Shown piece after piece: positions 1 through 10,942 of a DNA stretch of 64,000 bases. Both the position numbers and the translations under genes were made by a program. Origin of the DNA: Dermatemys mawii (lineage: Eukaryota; Chordata; Testudines; Dermatemydidae); contig ML677334.1 of assembly GCA_007922305.1 (NCBI GenBank), positions 58,101,967-58,165,966 of the forward strand. Reading direction: 5' to 3'. Numbering within the stretch: the first letter of the stretch is position 1; every line of letters begins with the position of its first letter. The notes under the pieces are model-generated. The model ran no database searches. It had not been told where the DNA came from and worked only from the letters and a program-made list of their open reading frames with translations.

Positions 1-602
1 GCTGGAAGAGTATTTGCCCAAAATAATTGGAGGATTTTTTTGTTTTTTAATAGATAAAACTTTTCCTTGTCACAATTAACAATCCAGAACGGATTTAATA
101 TTAAATCTGATCAATAAGTGTTTTAGCATTACATTAACATTTGGGATCACGTTACATATGATGAAACAAATTATTGAGTAAAAATTCTAAGTGTGTATTA
201 CCGAGGTATTTTACATAAGCATCACAATATTAATAATTTAGCAGTACAAGCAAGTTGCATCTTAGGAGTATTAACATGCGCAAATTCAGCTTTGCGCGGT
301 CAGCAAAAACAGGAAAAAAGACAAAAAAATTAAAACTGCATCTGTAGTGTGGGTGATTTCGCCCTCCATTCAACTCAATGAGTTTTGACTATACGCGTTT
401 TTTTGCTTTACATGCTAACCGCGGAACGGAACCTCCGCATAAAATGAGACTCACCTGTAGTACTCAATCTTCAAGGAAACTGTATTAAGTAAAAATAAGA
501 TACCACTTGCAAATATTTTGAAAATGTAGAAAACTCCAGTTGAAGATACAGTGGGGAAAAAAATCAATATAAAAAATACACAGAATAAATGTTGTTACAT
601 AC
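1..602 (-). other. TRAPPC8: TRAPPC8 intron 2 (partial)
   Basis: This stretch lies downstream of TRAPPC8 coding exon 2 on the minus strand. It opens with the donor GTATGT read on that strand at 602-597. It is AT-rich. I see no further exon, no clear repeat boundary and no RNA gene in it. The next TRAPPC8 exon must lie beyond the left edge of the window. Confidence 0.75.
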
Positions 603-797
603 CACTAATGTTGAGATCATAATCTCCTGCAGTAATCACGTTAGCTACCAATCCTTCAGCTGGTTGACTGAGAGATACAACATCATTTAGAAGCTTCCGA
701 ATGCCTCCTGGCTGAGGTGAGTGGGTAATAATGTTGTTGACAGCAATTTTCAAGTTTTTAATAACGTGAAGCTGGTTGTTAGGATCTCTCATATGAA
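603..797 (-). CDS. TRAPPC8: TRAPPC8 coding exon 2
   Basis: TRAPPC8 is a subunit of the TRAPPIII tethering complex, which acts as a Rab1 exchange factor in ER-Golgi traffic and autophagy. This 195-bp exon reads VHMRDPNNQLHVIKNLKIAV at its start and ends in DYDLNIS, which I recognise as TRAPPC8 residues of about 53-117. The acceptor is TTTTAG before 797 and the donor is GTATGT after 603. The entering phase (two bases) and leaving phase (one base) fit exon 1 exactly. The reading frame is open throughout. The identification comes from my memory of the human protein, not from a search. The remaining exons lie off the left edge. Confidence 0.93.
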
Positions 798-830
798 CTA
801 AAACAAAACAAAACAATTTTGTTAACAGAC

Positions 831-905
831 TAGACGCAATAAATCAATCCTCGAAAGATGGAATTGCTACCCACCGATCCAGCAGGTAGTGTAGACCTGG
901 CCTAA
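831..905 (-). mobile_element. Harbinger-like MITE, terminal fragment
   Basis: Read on the minus strand, this fragment begins GGCCAGGTCTACACTACCTG and runs to a TTTATTGCGTCTA block. The same order of blocks starts the element at 931-1218. It is therefore the left end of the same family in the opposite orientation. Only this end is preserved. The two copies lie head to head about 25 bp apart. Confidence 0.6.
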
Positions 906-930
906 ACAACACCTATTCACTAATCTCTTA

Positions 931-1218
931 GGGTACGTCTCTACTACCTGCCCAATCGGCGGGTAGTGTACGATATATCGGGGATCAATTTATCGCGTCT
1001 CATCTAGACACAATAAATCGATCCTCAAATCGACCCCTGTACTCCACCTCGTCAGGAGGAGTAAGCAGAATCGATGGGGGAGCCGCCTCGGTCGACTCGC
1101 CGCCGTGAGAATGGCCAGGTAAGTCGAACTAAGATACTTTGACTTCAGCTACGCGAACAGGGTAGCTCAAGTTGTATATCTTAGTTCAAACCCCACCCTC
1201 CGCAGTGTAGCCCAGTCC
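931..1218 (+). mobile_element. Harbinger-like MITE (palindrome-rich, 288 bp)
   Basis: The element starts GGGTACGTCTCTACTACCTG and ends CAGTGTAGCCCAGTCC, an imperfect terminal inverted repeat. The trinucleotide TTA lies on both sides (928-930 and 1219-1221), which fits the 3-bp target duplication of PIF/Harbinger elements. Inside are several imperfect palindromes, for example around TTTATCGCGTCT...AGACACAATAAAT and around AACTAAGATA...TATCTTAGTT. A second copy lies at 16582-16889. No coding capacity is visible. The family assignment is inference from the duplication length and from similar turtle repeats. Confidence 0.65.
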
Positions 1219-2149
1219 TTAGAACCTACAGTGCCATTTACATAAATGGCACACCTTCACTTGCTTCAAAAAACAAGTCAGTGTTGATCATTACCAAAAT
1301 ACAAATACATTACCAAAACACACTTGGTAACTGTAATCCATATGTCTTATAAAGTTCTTGAACACCAAGCCTGAAAGCAACAAATCTAAAGCTATGGCTG
1401 TTTTCAGTTTCTTATCTCAAAACGGTTTAACACACACACATGCACACACCACTAACATTTTGTAATAACTAGAAAATTTTATCAAAGTGATTTTTTTTAA
1501 AAGTATGACTGATTTTGTTGCCCCAATTATCACATTCCTTCATGTAAAACTCACTTGTTTCCACAGGATTGAAACCTAAATTAGGATTTTTAAAGGACGT
1601 TTTCCAGGATTTTGAGCATTTGAAAAAATGCTTTGAACCCAGGCTTAAGATTTTCTACCATCACAATTCTGGCTATTTCTCAAAGCCTATTTTCTTAGAT
1701 AGGCCTGTTATGGATTATGTTTATTATAGATAAAAAATTCCATGCTACAAGTTCACTGTATATTTAAAAAGTGACATTTTTACTATATATATAAGATTTC
1801 ACAAAGTAATTAATCCTTTGCAGCTGGTTAAATGGGGTGCAACAATCCAGAATAAAAACAGTACGAGTAAAATTAATTGAGTGGTATCTAAATCTGTCAT
1901 TTCTTTGTATAAAAGTTATTTGTATTGCAAGAGCAACTCAAGAATCTCAAATAGTGATTGGCCCTCACTGTGAAAGAGCTTTATATACATACAAAGAGAC
2001 AACTCTTGTACCAAAATACCAGAAATGGAAAGATTTAAGATTTCCTTTTAGATTTCCCTCTCTAATTTGGCAGTTTAATACCATCAAACATATGAGACTT
2101 ATTCTGCATAATTTTAACTTATAAGTAAAGCCATACTTCTATGAAAGGT

Positions 2150-2215
2150 ATTATTTGTATTATAGAGGCCCCGGCCATGGATCAAGGTCCCACTGTGCTA
2201 GGCACAGTATAAACA
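2150..2215 (+). repeat. Ancient interspersed repeat fragment
   Basis: The segment contains TATTTGTATTATAGAGGCCCC followed by a GGATCAAGGTCCCACTGTGC block and a decayed TACAAAC-type end. The same order of blocks occurs at 14975-15100 and 59566-59690. This is an old, diverged family shared widely among amniotes. I do not name it with confidence; a CORE-SINE or L2-like 3' module is possible. Confidence 0.45.
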
Positions 2216-2849
2216 GGTAACATGGTGATAGCTACTTGCTCCAAACAGATAATGTGATGATGTCATTGTTTTAGGTGACTTTGATTATCAGGCAATAATC
2301 AGAGATCAAATAAATTAAATAAAAACAAAGGGTCAATTAAAACTTCTGCTCAGAATGCAGCAGTGGTTAACAACCCACAAACTGAGATGCACATGGCATG
2401 AAATATCTAGTAACTTTCATATTAATTCCTGTAATACTATATTCAGCCCTTGTTACTCTTGCTTTAAAAAAAAAATACAGCAGAAATCAGGGGTTCAGAG
2501 ACAGGCAACAGCAACAATCAGAGGCATAAAAAAGCTTCCAGATAAAGACTGAAGAAACTGCAATTGTTCAGTTAGGAAACTATTATGAGGAGACACGATA
2601 TAGGTATACAAAATATTGAAATAATACCAAAATAATTTGGACTCCTACAGTTACTTTTTTCCATAATAAAATGGGATATTTGATTAAATTCAAAGGTGAC
2701 AAATTTAAACTTGATTAAAGAAAACCATTTTTTAAAGACAATGAACAATTAACTTGTACTCATGAGTTCCACAAATCATCACTGAAACCAACAGCTTTGC
2801 AAGATTCAAAAGAGGAATAGACATTTATATGAACAAGAGTATACATTAC

Positions 2850-3773
2850 ACAGGATACAAAAAAATAAGGCCCGAGGCCACACTGAGGTTAAAAACTGTA
2901 TGGAGGGCTGGGTATGGAAGCCTGGCCTCACCCCCATCGGACCCCCTCCCACTTCCCATTCCCCTCAGAACCCTCAACCCATCCGACCTTCCCTGCTCCT
3001 TGTCCCCTGACGGCCCCCTCCGGGACCACCCCCCGTTAACCACCCCTGGGGAACCCATCCCCACTCAACCCTCTGCTTCCTCTCCCATGACCATCCCTTC
3101 TGAGACCCCCACCCCTAACCATCCCCTGGAACCTCATCCCCCATCTAAGCCCCCCTGCTCCTTGTCCCCTGACTGCTCACTCCAGAATCCCCTGCCCTAA
3201 CCACCCCCAGGGACTCAACCCCCTATCCAATCCCCTGCTCCCTGACCCATGACCCCCCACCCCAAAACTTGCCCCCTACTCCTAACCATCCCCTGGGACC
3301 ACATCCCCGGACATCTAAGCCCCCCTGCTCTTTGTCCCCTGACCACCCCGTCCGAGACTCCCCACCCTAACTGCTACCCCAGAACTCCATCCCCTACCCA
3401 AGGCCCCCTGTTCCCTGTCCCCTAACTGCCTCAAACCCCGCCCTCTGAACAGACCCTCAGGACTCCCGGCCCCAACCCCCTTACCATGCCACTCAGGCCC
3501 ACCAGAGCAAGACACACTGCCCTGCAGGAGCTCACAGCCCCGCTCCCTTACCACACCACTCAGAGTGGCAGGAGCTCAGGCCCTGCCAGAGCCATCCCTG
3601 CCCAGCCGTAGCTGCGGGCTAGAGCACTGGTGGTATGGCAGGCTGGGGCTGCAGGAAGGGGGGGAACACAGCAGGGGAGGAGCCAGAGCAGCCTCCCCTG
3701 CCGGGAGCTATGGGACTGGTCAGGAAGGGCCCGTGGACCAGATGTGGCCTGCGGGCCAGTTTGTCCACTCCTG
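2850..3773 (-). mobile_element. hAT-like non-autonomous element, pyrimidine-rich remnant
   Basis: The right end is GGCCAGTTTGTCCACTCCTG. Its reverse complement, CAGGAGTGGACAAACTGGCC, matches the left end of the well-bounded hAT element at 11156-11918. The body is strongly C/T-rich with loosely repeated CCCCTG, CCATCCCC and CCCTGCTCC units. The two copies are in opposite orientation. The left end here has decayed and I see no convincing target duplication. Open frames across this tract result from low stop-codon density and are not genes. Confidence 0.55.
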
Positions 3774-3855
3774 ACCTATAGCAAAATTATTCCCTAATTG
3801 TCCACTACAAGGTCTTCTGCACCTTTATCCTAAGCACTTAGTATAGTATGACATA

Positions 3856-3979
3856 CATCTGACGAAGTGGGTATTCAACCACAAAAGCTTATGCTCCAGT
3901 ACGTCTGTTAGTCTATAAGGTGCCAAAGGACTCTTTGTTGCTTTTGCAGATCCAGACTAACATGGCTATCCCTCTGATA
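3856..3979 (-). mobile_element. tRNA-derived SINE (Cry/tortoise type), ordinary copy
   Basis: On the minus strand the element starts TATCAGAGGGATAGCCATGT, the tRNA-like head with a box-A-like motif, and then TTAGTCTGGATCTGCAAAAG. The body follows: CACCTTATAGACTAAC, then GCATAAGCTTTTGTGG and TACCCACTTCGTC. The order is linear (head, body, tail), unlike the palindromic copies elsewhere in this window. The family name comes from memory of turtle SINEs. Confidence 0.75.
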
Positions 3980-5124
3980 CTAGTACAGGCTGATGTCAGA
4001 AACAGCATATGGCACTAGAAAAACCACTGATCTGGTCCAGTATGGCAATTCATATCTTCCTATTATATAAGGGCTTGTCCACAGGGGAAAGCTATTGCAA
4101 AATAAGCTATAGTGTGAATGCAAAGCATACCACATTAACTCCCCAAGCTGATACTCTAATTCTACACTAAGAGTGCCTTTGTGCAGTTTTAAACTAATTC
4201 AGAATAAGAATGCTCACACAGGTAGTTACTAAGGAATAGCTGTTGTGGGCTATTTCCCCATCAAGACAAGCACTTACTTTTTCAGTAAATAAATTCATCT
4301 TGAAAAGAACTGAGCTACAAATTGGCTGCACCAATTTAACTGAAAGTAACGGTGTGGCTACACTGCAGCTGGGAACAAGCCTCTCAGCATGAGCAGACAG
4401 GCTCATGCTGGAGTGCTAAAACCAGCAGCGTGGAAATTGAGACAATGGCTCAGGATAGCCACCTGTGCTAGGACCAAGAGGGTAACATAGATACAGGTGA
4501 TATAGCTAAGCCATAGCACAGACAGAACTGTCCATTTGGCCACAGCTAAGTACCTGATATCACATTTTCTCCTCCCTGCTTTGCAGCTGCCTCTTGCTCT
4601 CCAGCTTTCCCCACAAAAGGGAGTTAACTATAGTGTATACTCCCTGTATTTTCCATGCAACTAAAGCAGGAGTCAAACTTGAAGCCAGAGTTTGCGGTCT
4701 GCTGAATTAAGATACAGCCAAAGCCCCGAGAGCCAAGCCACTGGAAGTGACTACAAGCTTTTCACTTCCCTGACACACATGGGACATTTGGAACCAGGCA
4801 GCCTGGACAATGGAGCCAAGATGCTTAGAGAAAACAGTGGGAAAAATTCATCCTCAAAAGTCATCAAATAAGTCTTCAACTATCAGCCATAGTTGTACAC
4901 ATTTGGATGGAGGATTGAAGATATTTCACTCGGATAAAAATAAAGCACTGCTTTGGAATTTAGTTCCACCATGCCATGGAGTAAATAGGGCTATTTATAT
5001 AGACATCAACAAAAGTAGCAGGTAATGTCTGACGTCACAAACACAGCATCTTTACATCACTGACTACAGAATAAGTTAATAGCTGTAATTAGAAAAATAC
5101 GAAACATTTACAACTGGTACAAGA

Positions 5125-6117
5125 GGCGACCAAGTCATGTCAAACCAACAGTTTCCTTCCTTGACCAGCCAACTGAATGAGGGAAACAGTAGACGTGATC
5201 TATCTTCATTTTAGTAAGCCTTTTGACACAGGCCTATGTGACATTCTCATAAGCAAACCAGTGAGATGTGATCTACATTAAATTACTATAAAATGGATAT
5301 ATAACTGGTTGAAAGACTTTACTCAAAACAATAGCTATCAATGGTTCGCTATCAAACTGGGAGGACGTATCTAGCAGGGTCTTGGAGTAGTCTGTCCTGG
5401 GTCAATGATTATTCAACAATTTCATCAATGACTTGGATAACGTAATGGAGAGTATGCTTATAAAACCTGCAGCTGATACCAAGTTGGAAGGAGTTATAAG
5501 CACATAAGGAGGACAGGATTAGAGTTCAAAATAACTGCCAAATTGGAGAATTGGTTTAAAATCAGCAAGATGAAATTCAATAAAATACAAAACACCACAT
5601 TTAAGGGAAAAAAAAATCAAACATACAAAATAGAGAATAGATGGCAAAGCAAAACAGTACTGCTGGAAAAGAGTTAAGGGCTTCAGAGCATTACAAGTTG
5701 ACTATAAGACAACAATGTGATGCTACTGTCAAAAAGGCTAATATCCTGGGATGTATTAATAGGATTCAAAGGGTTAAGAAATTAAATCTTTCTGACTCTA
5801 ATGAGTGTAACTAGATGGACATTGGGAAGAAACTTCCCCTATAGCAAAGCTTTTCCCTAGCTGTCCACTACAAGTTTTCCCGCAACTTTCCTGTCATATG
5901 TAAAACACAGGCAGTAACTGTCCCACACAGTCCTGTGTCTGGTTTTGTGCACAATGCTTTAAGAAAGATGCAGCCAAACTGGAGAGTCCAAAAGACAGCA
6001 ACGAAAAATGATAAAAGGTTTAGAAAACCTGGCCTGTAAGGAAAAGTTAAAAAACTGGGCATGTTTAGTCCAGAGGAAAAAAGAAGACTTAGCTGAAGAG
6101 TATCAGGTTTTCCCTAT
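5125..6117 (+). mobile_element. Old CR1 LINE fragment (reverse transcriptase part)
   Basis: The segment is a decayed CR1 LINE. It keeps recognisable reverse-transcriptase blocks, such as FINDLDN-like and ADTKLGG-like stretches near 5425-5495 and SKAFDT-like coding near 5200-5230. Stops and frameshifts are many. It is cut at 6117 by a MITE, and its 3' end resumes at about 7191. Confidence 0.7.
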
Positions 6118-7187
6118 GGCTCCATCTATATTTGGAGCTGGGGGTGTGATTCTCAGCTCAACTAGATATACTCCTTCCAACGGAAGAATCCCATGCACTG
6201 CTACAGACTAGGGACTGAATAGCTAGGCAGCAGTGCTGCAGAAAAGGACCTAGGAGTTACAGTGGATGAGAATCTGGATACGAGTCAACAGTGTGCCCTT
6301 GATGCCAAGAAGGCTAACGGCATTTTGGGTTGTATAAGTAGGGGCACTTCCAGCAGATTGAGGGATGTAATCATTCTCCTGTATTCGGCATTGGTGAGGC
6401 CTCATCTGGAGTACTGTGTCCAGTTTTGGGCACCACACTACAAGAAGGATGTGGAAAAACTGGAAAGAGTCCAGAGCAGGTCAACAAAAATTATTAGGGG
6501 GCTGGTGCACATGAGTTACAAGGAGAGGCTGAAGGAACTGGGATTGTTTAGTCTGCAAAAGAGAAGAATGGGGGGGATTTGATAGCTGCTTTTGACTACT
6601 TGAAAGGGGTTTTTAAAGAGAATGGAGCTAGACTGTTCTCAGTGGTAGCAGATGACAGAACAAGGAGTAATGGTTTCAAGTTACAGAGGGGGAGGACTAA
6701 GTTGGTTATTAGGAAAAACTTCTTCTCTAGGAGGGTGGTGAAGCACTGGAATGGGTTACCAAGGGAGGTGGTGGAATCTCCTTCCTTAAAGGTTTTTAAG
6801 GTCAGGCTTGACAAAGCCCTGGCTGGGATGATTTAGTTGGGGTTGGTCCTGCTTTGAGCAGGGGGTTGGACTAGATGACCTCCTGAGGTCCCCAGCCCTG
6901 GTATTCTATGATACTCATGCTAGCCCTCATCAAGTTATCGTGCTAAGAACAGTAGTATACCCACTGTAGAATGGGCAGTGGCGGGCAGCAACGTGGGCTA
7001 GTCACCCTGAGTACAAATCCATCTGAACCTCTGCGTACATTTTCAGGGCAGATAGCACTCCTTGTTCCTCGCCATTGCCACTCTGGCTACACTACTATTT
7101 TTAGCAAGATAGCTCAATAAGAGTTAGCACAAGCATGTCTACCCCAGCTAAGAATCACAGCCCCCAGCTCCAAGTGTAGATGCAGCC
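6118..7187 (+). mobile_element. MITE with ~40-bp terminal inverted repeats, itself interrupted
   Basis: The left end reads GGCTCCATCTATATTTGGAG and continues into GGGGGTGTGATTCT. The right end, read in reverse complement, is GGCTGCATCTACACTTGGAG and continues the same way, so the inverted repeats are about 40 bp. The trinucleotide TAT flanks both ends (6115-6117, 7188-7190). A younger CR1 copy occupies its middle. The 3-bp duplication points to a Harbinger-type origin. Confidence 0.65.
6175..6912 (+). mobile_element. Younger CR1 LINE 3' end with broken reverse-transcriptase C-terminus
   Basis: The frame from 6262 encodes CR1 C-terminal sequence: [17 protein letters not shown], then [19 protein letters not shown] and [15 protein letters not shown]. 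It shifts at the seven-G run at 6570-6576 and continues in another frame with [20 protein letters not shown] to a stop at 6836. The non-coding tail ends in the CR1 3' signature TATTCTATGAT at 6902-6912. Imperfect direct repeats (GATATACT before, GATACTCA after) bracket the copy. This is a pseudogene fragment. Confidence 0.85.
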
Positions 7188-7190
7188 TAT

Positions 7191-7506
7191 ATTAAGGGCT
7201 ATTTATAAAGAGGACAACAATAAATTGTTCTCCATGTTCACTGAAGATAGGACAAGTAGTATCAGCCTAATCTGTACCAAGGGAGAGTTAGAACATTTTC
7301 TCCTCTATCTAACCTAACCATGAGGACATTTAAATACTGGAACAGGATTACAAGGGTGGTTGTGGAATTCTCATCTTGGAGATTTTAAAAACAGGTTATA
7401 TAAACCCCTGACAGAAATGGTCTAGGTTTACTTGGGCCTGCCTCAGCCTGGCAGAGCTAGACTAGAGATCTAGTTAGGTCCTTTCCAGTCCTACATTTCT
7501 ATGATT
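7191..7506 (+). mobile_element. Old CR1 LINE, 3' end continued
   Basis: The segment contains the CR1 block corresponding to TGGAACAGGATTACAAGGG...GTGGAATTCTCATCTTGGAG and the tail GTCCTACATTTCTATGATTC. It continues the fragment at 5125-6117 after the intervening MITE. It is more diverged than the CR1 copy at 6175-6912, which fits its being the older host. Confidence 0.7.
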
Positions 7507-8332
7507 CACATGCAACCCCACAGATTGCTTATATGGGGATGGAGGTTGATCCTTAACAACACATTTCTTTTGGCTCTCTTATGCAACAATCTGAGTATTC
7601 AATTAAACCTGGCATGATCAGGTTAAAGTTGGCATGATCTTCATTTTAATGAAAGGATGACATGAACTGTATCTATAATAAAAACATTAACACATTTGGA
7701 TATATAGTTTGGACTTAAAGGCTAGAGCAAGTAGTATTAGAAATTATGTGATATGTATTGGACAGTTTTGTCATTATGTGTCCTTTAAAAAAAGTTAATA
7801 AAGTTATGTCCAATAAATATGCAGAATAATAGACCAGGATGCCTAGAAAACACAAGAGAAAATAAAGTCCAGCATGATCACTCAGTTTAGAAAGATTAAA
7901 TGTAAGTTTCTCTCATATGAGTTTGACTTTCAATGTCACCTATTGGCAATTGTGAGAAATTCAAAGAATAACAGTGGGTTGGAGGAGGCCTACAATTGCT
8001 ACTACTCTCCTTAAAAAGGGGCTCACTTTTTAACCTACTACTATTACAACACCTAAAATGGCTACACCTAACGGACAGAAGAAAAAATATTTTGTACATT
8101 GGGTTGACTGTGCACATTTTGTCATCTTCCAGTCACTCAGATTCCTCTGTAGTTTTAGAATTTTTCCATATTGCAACAAAAAAGAGGGGAAATATTTTTG
8201 AAAGCAGAAAAATATGGTTGCAAACAAAGATTGGCAGGTGAATTCAGGGCAGGTGTAGCACATGGAACTACCATTAACATTTTAACTTGATTAGATTTAA
8301 AGTTGGCAGAATCCACTGAAATGTTTTATAAA

Positions 8333-8432
8333 TCAGAGGGGTAGCCGTGTTAGTCTGGAACTGCAAAAGCGACAAAGAGTCTTGTAGCACCCTAAAATCT
8401 GTTAGTCTATAAGGTGCTACAAGACTCTTTGT
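8333..8432 (+). mobile_element. Palindromic (fold-back) SINE
   Basis: The SINE head ATCAGAGGGGTAGCCGTGTT is followed by the arm CAAAGAGTCTTGTAGCACC (8373-8391) and then by the inverted arm GGTGCTACAAGACTCTTTG (8413-8431). The normal SINE tail is missing. The whole unit lies between ATGTTTTATAAA (8321-8332) and ATGATTTATAAA (8433-8444), a target duplication with one mismatch. It therefore appears to be a single insertion. Confidence 0.8.
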
Positions 8433-8809
8433 ATGATTTATAAAGTAACTCAGATGCAATTCAAAAAGTATTTTGAGGAACTTGACTTGCTTGAACTTCT
8501 GTAATTTTTTCCACCATCTTAAACTGACATAAAACTCAGTTCAGTTGATGCTGCTATATAAAAGAAACCAATATTAAATCCTGCAGAGCTACCTGTAATT
8601 CTCCTCATGAGCTAAACTTTAACAAAAGACATTCAATTTAAAATCATTGTTCCTTTAAAACGGGCCTTGCCAGAAGTTTTCAGACATGTACTGCAGTAAA
8701 TGGGGTGTCAAACGTTATGGAGAAAAAGCCGAACAAGCGACATTTCACGACACTGGTTTTTAAAACAAAAAGCTTCACGGGTTAAATACTCTCCCCGCAA
8801 AAGAGTGCG

Positions 8810-9790
8810 TACTGCTACACCCCCGGAGCAGCCCCAGATCCACGAGCTCTACTCCCCCCCAACCCTCTCCACGGGTCAGATCAGCCGTAACCGGGAATCG
8901 TCACTCAAAAGCCAGTCTCCCCTCCCCTTGGCGAGACACGGCAACGGGGCTCGGGGACACCTGCCCCGATCTGCATCTCCTCCCCGCAGCCGCTCCGGCC
9001 AAAGGGGGAGAGAGGGAGGGAGGGAAGTGGGAGTCTCGCAGCTTCTTCCCCCGGCCCGGGGGCGCACGGAACAAGTACCAGTCAGCCCGGCCCGCCGGCG
9101 CAGCAGGCCGGAATGGGGGCAGGACGCCCCCAATACCCTCCCTCCCCCAGCCCTAGGGAGGGTGCAAGTGACAGCTCCCCCGCCCCGCCCCGCCGGCTGC
9201 CATGTAAACAAGCCCCGTCCCCCTCGCGGCCGGCACAGACCTTCCGAGGTGAGGCGGCAGAAGGGCTTCACCAGCTCGCAGAAGCCCAGGTTGTTCTTGC
9301 GGGTGAGTCTCTCCGCCTCCTCGCTGCACAGCGCGGCCACCAAGGGCACGAACGAGTCCTGGATGAACTCCTGCACCGACTGCACGCACTGGGCCATGTC
9401 CCCGCCGCAGGCCCCGCGGCGCCCCGCAGCCCCTCGCCCGCCCGGCCGCCGCCGCCGCAACCTCCGCCCTCAGCCCCGAACCGCCGAACGCGCTCCGGCC
9501 GGGACAGGACCCCACACGTCACCCGATCTACCCCCGCCGGCTCCTCAGCGCTCGCCCGGAGCCGCCATATTGAGCCCGAACCGAGACTACGGCCCGATCC
9601 CGGCAGCCACCGCGGCCCGTCACGTGATAGGGTGGAAGGTAGGGGCGGGGCCGTCAGCTGAGCAGAACGCCGACGTCGGAAGTGGAGCGGCGACTGCCCC
9701 GCGCGCAGAGCGAGAATTCTCACTGCGGCGCGGTCACGCGTCATAGTCAGACGGTCGCGCGCGCGTTCGTTCTCAGGGTACCAACATGGG
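8810..9790 (-). promoter_or_regulatory. TRAPPC8: CpG island with TRAPPC8 promoter
   Basis: This is a GC- and CpG-dense region spanning the first coding exon and its upstream side. A GCCGCCATATTG element at 9561-9572 is a reverse-strand YY1-type site (CAATATGGCGGC on the gene strand), placed about 165 bp before the start codon. No TATA box is apparent, as is usual for CpG-island promoters. The long overlapping open frames on both strands here are by-products of GC richness. Whether a transcript also starts on the plus strand cannot be judged. Confidence 0.75.
9241..9397 (-). CDS. TRAPPC8: TRAPPC8 coding exon 1
   Basis: The start codon is at 9397-9395 and the exon reads MAQCVQSVQEFIQDSFVPLV, with NNLGFCELVKPF and RLTSE near its end. 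This is the N-terminus of TRAPPC8. The exon codes 52 codons plus one base and ends at the donor GTCTGTG. The base left over joins the two bases opening exon 2 to give valine before HMRDPN. The M codon fits the known family start; in-frame codons upstream encode low-complexity Arg/Gly and are more likely 5' UTR. Role: TRAPPIII tether subunit, ER-Golgi traffic and autophagy. Confidence 0.95.
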
Positions 9791-10067
9791 CGTGGCGGAG
9801 TGCTCGTGCGCGCGCTCCTTTGTCACCCCGGCAGGGAGCTCCCCATCCCCCTTCTACCCCGGAGGGCGTGTTACCTCCTTATACAGCGACCGGCCCCGCG
9901 TGCACCGTGTCCAGCCCCAACCTGCGGGGGGGAGGGGCACTGTGCCCGGCTACCTGCACAGCTCCAATCTTCCAGGGGGCTCCATGCCCCGCTAAACGCA
10001 CCCAGCCAAATGCACCGACCCCAGCTCCCAGGGTTCAGACAGCCAGTTGGGTACAGTTCCTGTGCCA

Positions 10068-10195
10068 TTATAGGTTGACCATATGTCCGGATTTCATAAG
10101 GACACAATCCCAATATTTGGGGCTGTGTCTTATATAGGCACCTATTACCTCCCACCCAGTCCCAATTTTTCACCCTTGCTACCTGGTCTTATGTG
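10068..10195 (+). mobile_element. Small MITE, decayed copy
   Basis: The segment GGTTGACCATATGTCCGGAT ... TTATATAGGCACCTATTACC ... CAATTTTTCACCCTTGCTAC ... CTGGTCTTA follows the same order of blocks as the well-preserved element at 41298-41420. The terminal inverted repeats are degraded here. No coding capacity is visible. Confidence 0.6.
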
Positions 10196-10942
10196 TAAAG
10201 GAACGCATACAATCCCATGATTCATGCCACGCGAGATGTCACACAGTACCTAGCACCCGGGGGACAGCAAACCAGGAAATCCCACACAGTATGTGGCTTT
10301 AAGAGGACATCACACTGAACTTAACAACATCACAGAGATGATTGTCTCGAGGGCACAATGCAAAATTAAGCACTGTGACCCACAATGCTGACCACTAGAG
10401 CTAAGTGAAATTATTCAGCTGATGCCCTTTTGGTAAATAATGTACATTTGGTGACATCAAAACATTTTGCAAATTTGTGTTGATTTTGTCAACTTGTTTC
10501 AGTTAGAAAAACTTCAAAATCTAAATATTTTGATAGTTTGGTTCAAAACAACTTTTTGTTTCAAAATGTCAAAAAAAATTAAAAAATGTGTTTAAATGGC
10601 CATCAAAACAAAACATATCAATTTAGTCTAAATAAATTTTTTTAGTCAACTGGAAACATTTTATTTTAACTTTTCCTTCGCGGGAGAGGGGAATAATTAA
10701 AAAAAAATCTGTTTGACCTGAATTGCCAGAGAGGCAAAACTTTATTAAAAGCCTCAAAAATAAAGACTTACAGAGGAAGGAATTTTTCTGTTTTGTGGAG
10801 AGAGGGGTACCCCACGATAGTGTTGCCAACTTCCATGAGTTTATTGCAAGTCACATGATATTTCATGTTTTTCATAAACCCCACTACTGGAGTCATATGG
10901 TTATATGAGAATCTGAACTTCCAACTGAGAAAAAGTAAGGAC

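Larger units (their letters stand above)
798..9240 (-). other. TRAPPC8: TRAPPC8 intron 1
   Basis: This 8.4-kb intron lies between coding exons 1 and 2. It begins GTCTGTG at 9240 and ends TTTTAG at 798 on the minus strand. It holds the repeats listed separately: a MITE pair near 0.83-1.2 kb, a GC-rich hAT-like remnant at 2.9-3.8 kb, a SINE at 3.9 kb, nested CR1 and MITE copies at 5.1-7.5 kb, and a palindromic SINE at 8.3 kb. I find no exon of another gene. The stretches 1220-2150, 2230-2850, 3980-5120, 7510-8330 and 8445-8800 show nothing I can name. Confidence 0.85.

Noticed and set aside
2829..3554. Proline/serine-rich and glycine-rich open frames.
   Set aside because: They are translations of the C/T-rich core of a hAT-like repeat and its opposite strand.
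9682..10137. A 151-codon plus-strand frame just upstream of TRAPPC8 that could be a divergent gene.
   Set aside because: Its end runs into a decayed MITE and its composition is that of the CpG island. No recognisable protein or splice structure.
8700..10173. Long overlapping open frames on both strands, up to 348 codons.
   Set aside because: They lie in the CpG island, are Arg/Pro/Gly-rich, and overlap the real TRAPPC8 exon. They reflect low stop-codon frequency in GC-rich DNA.
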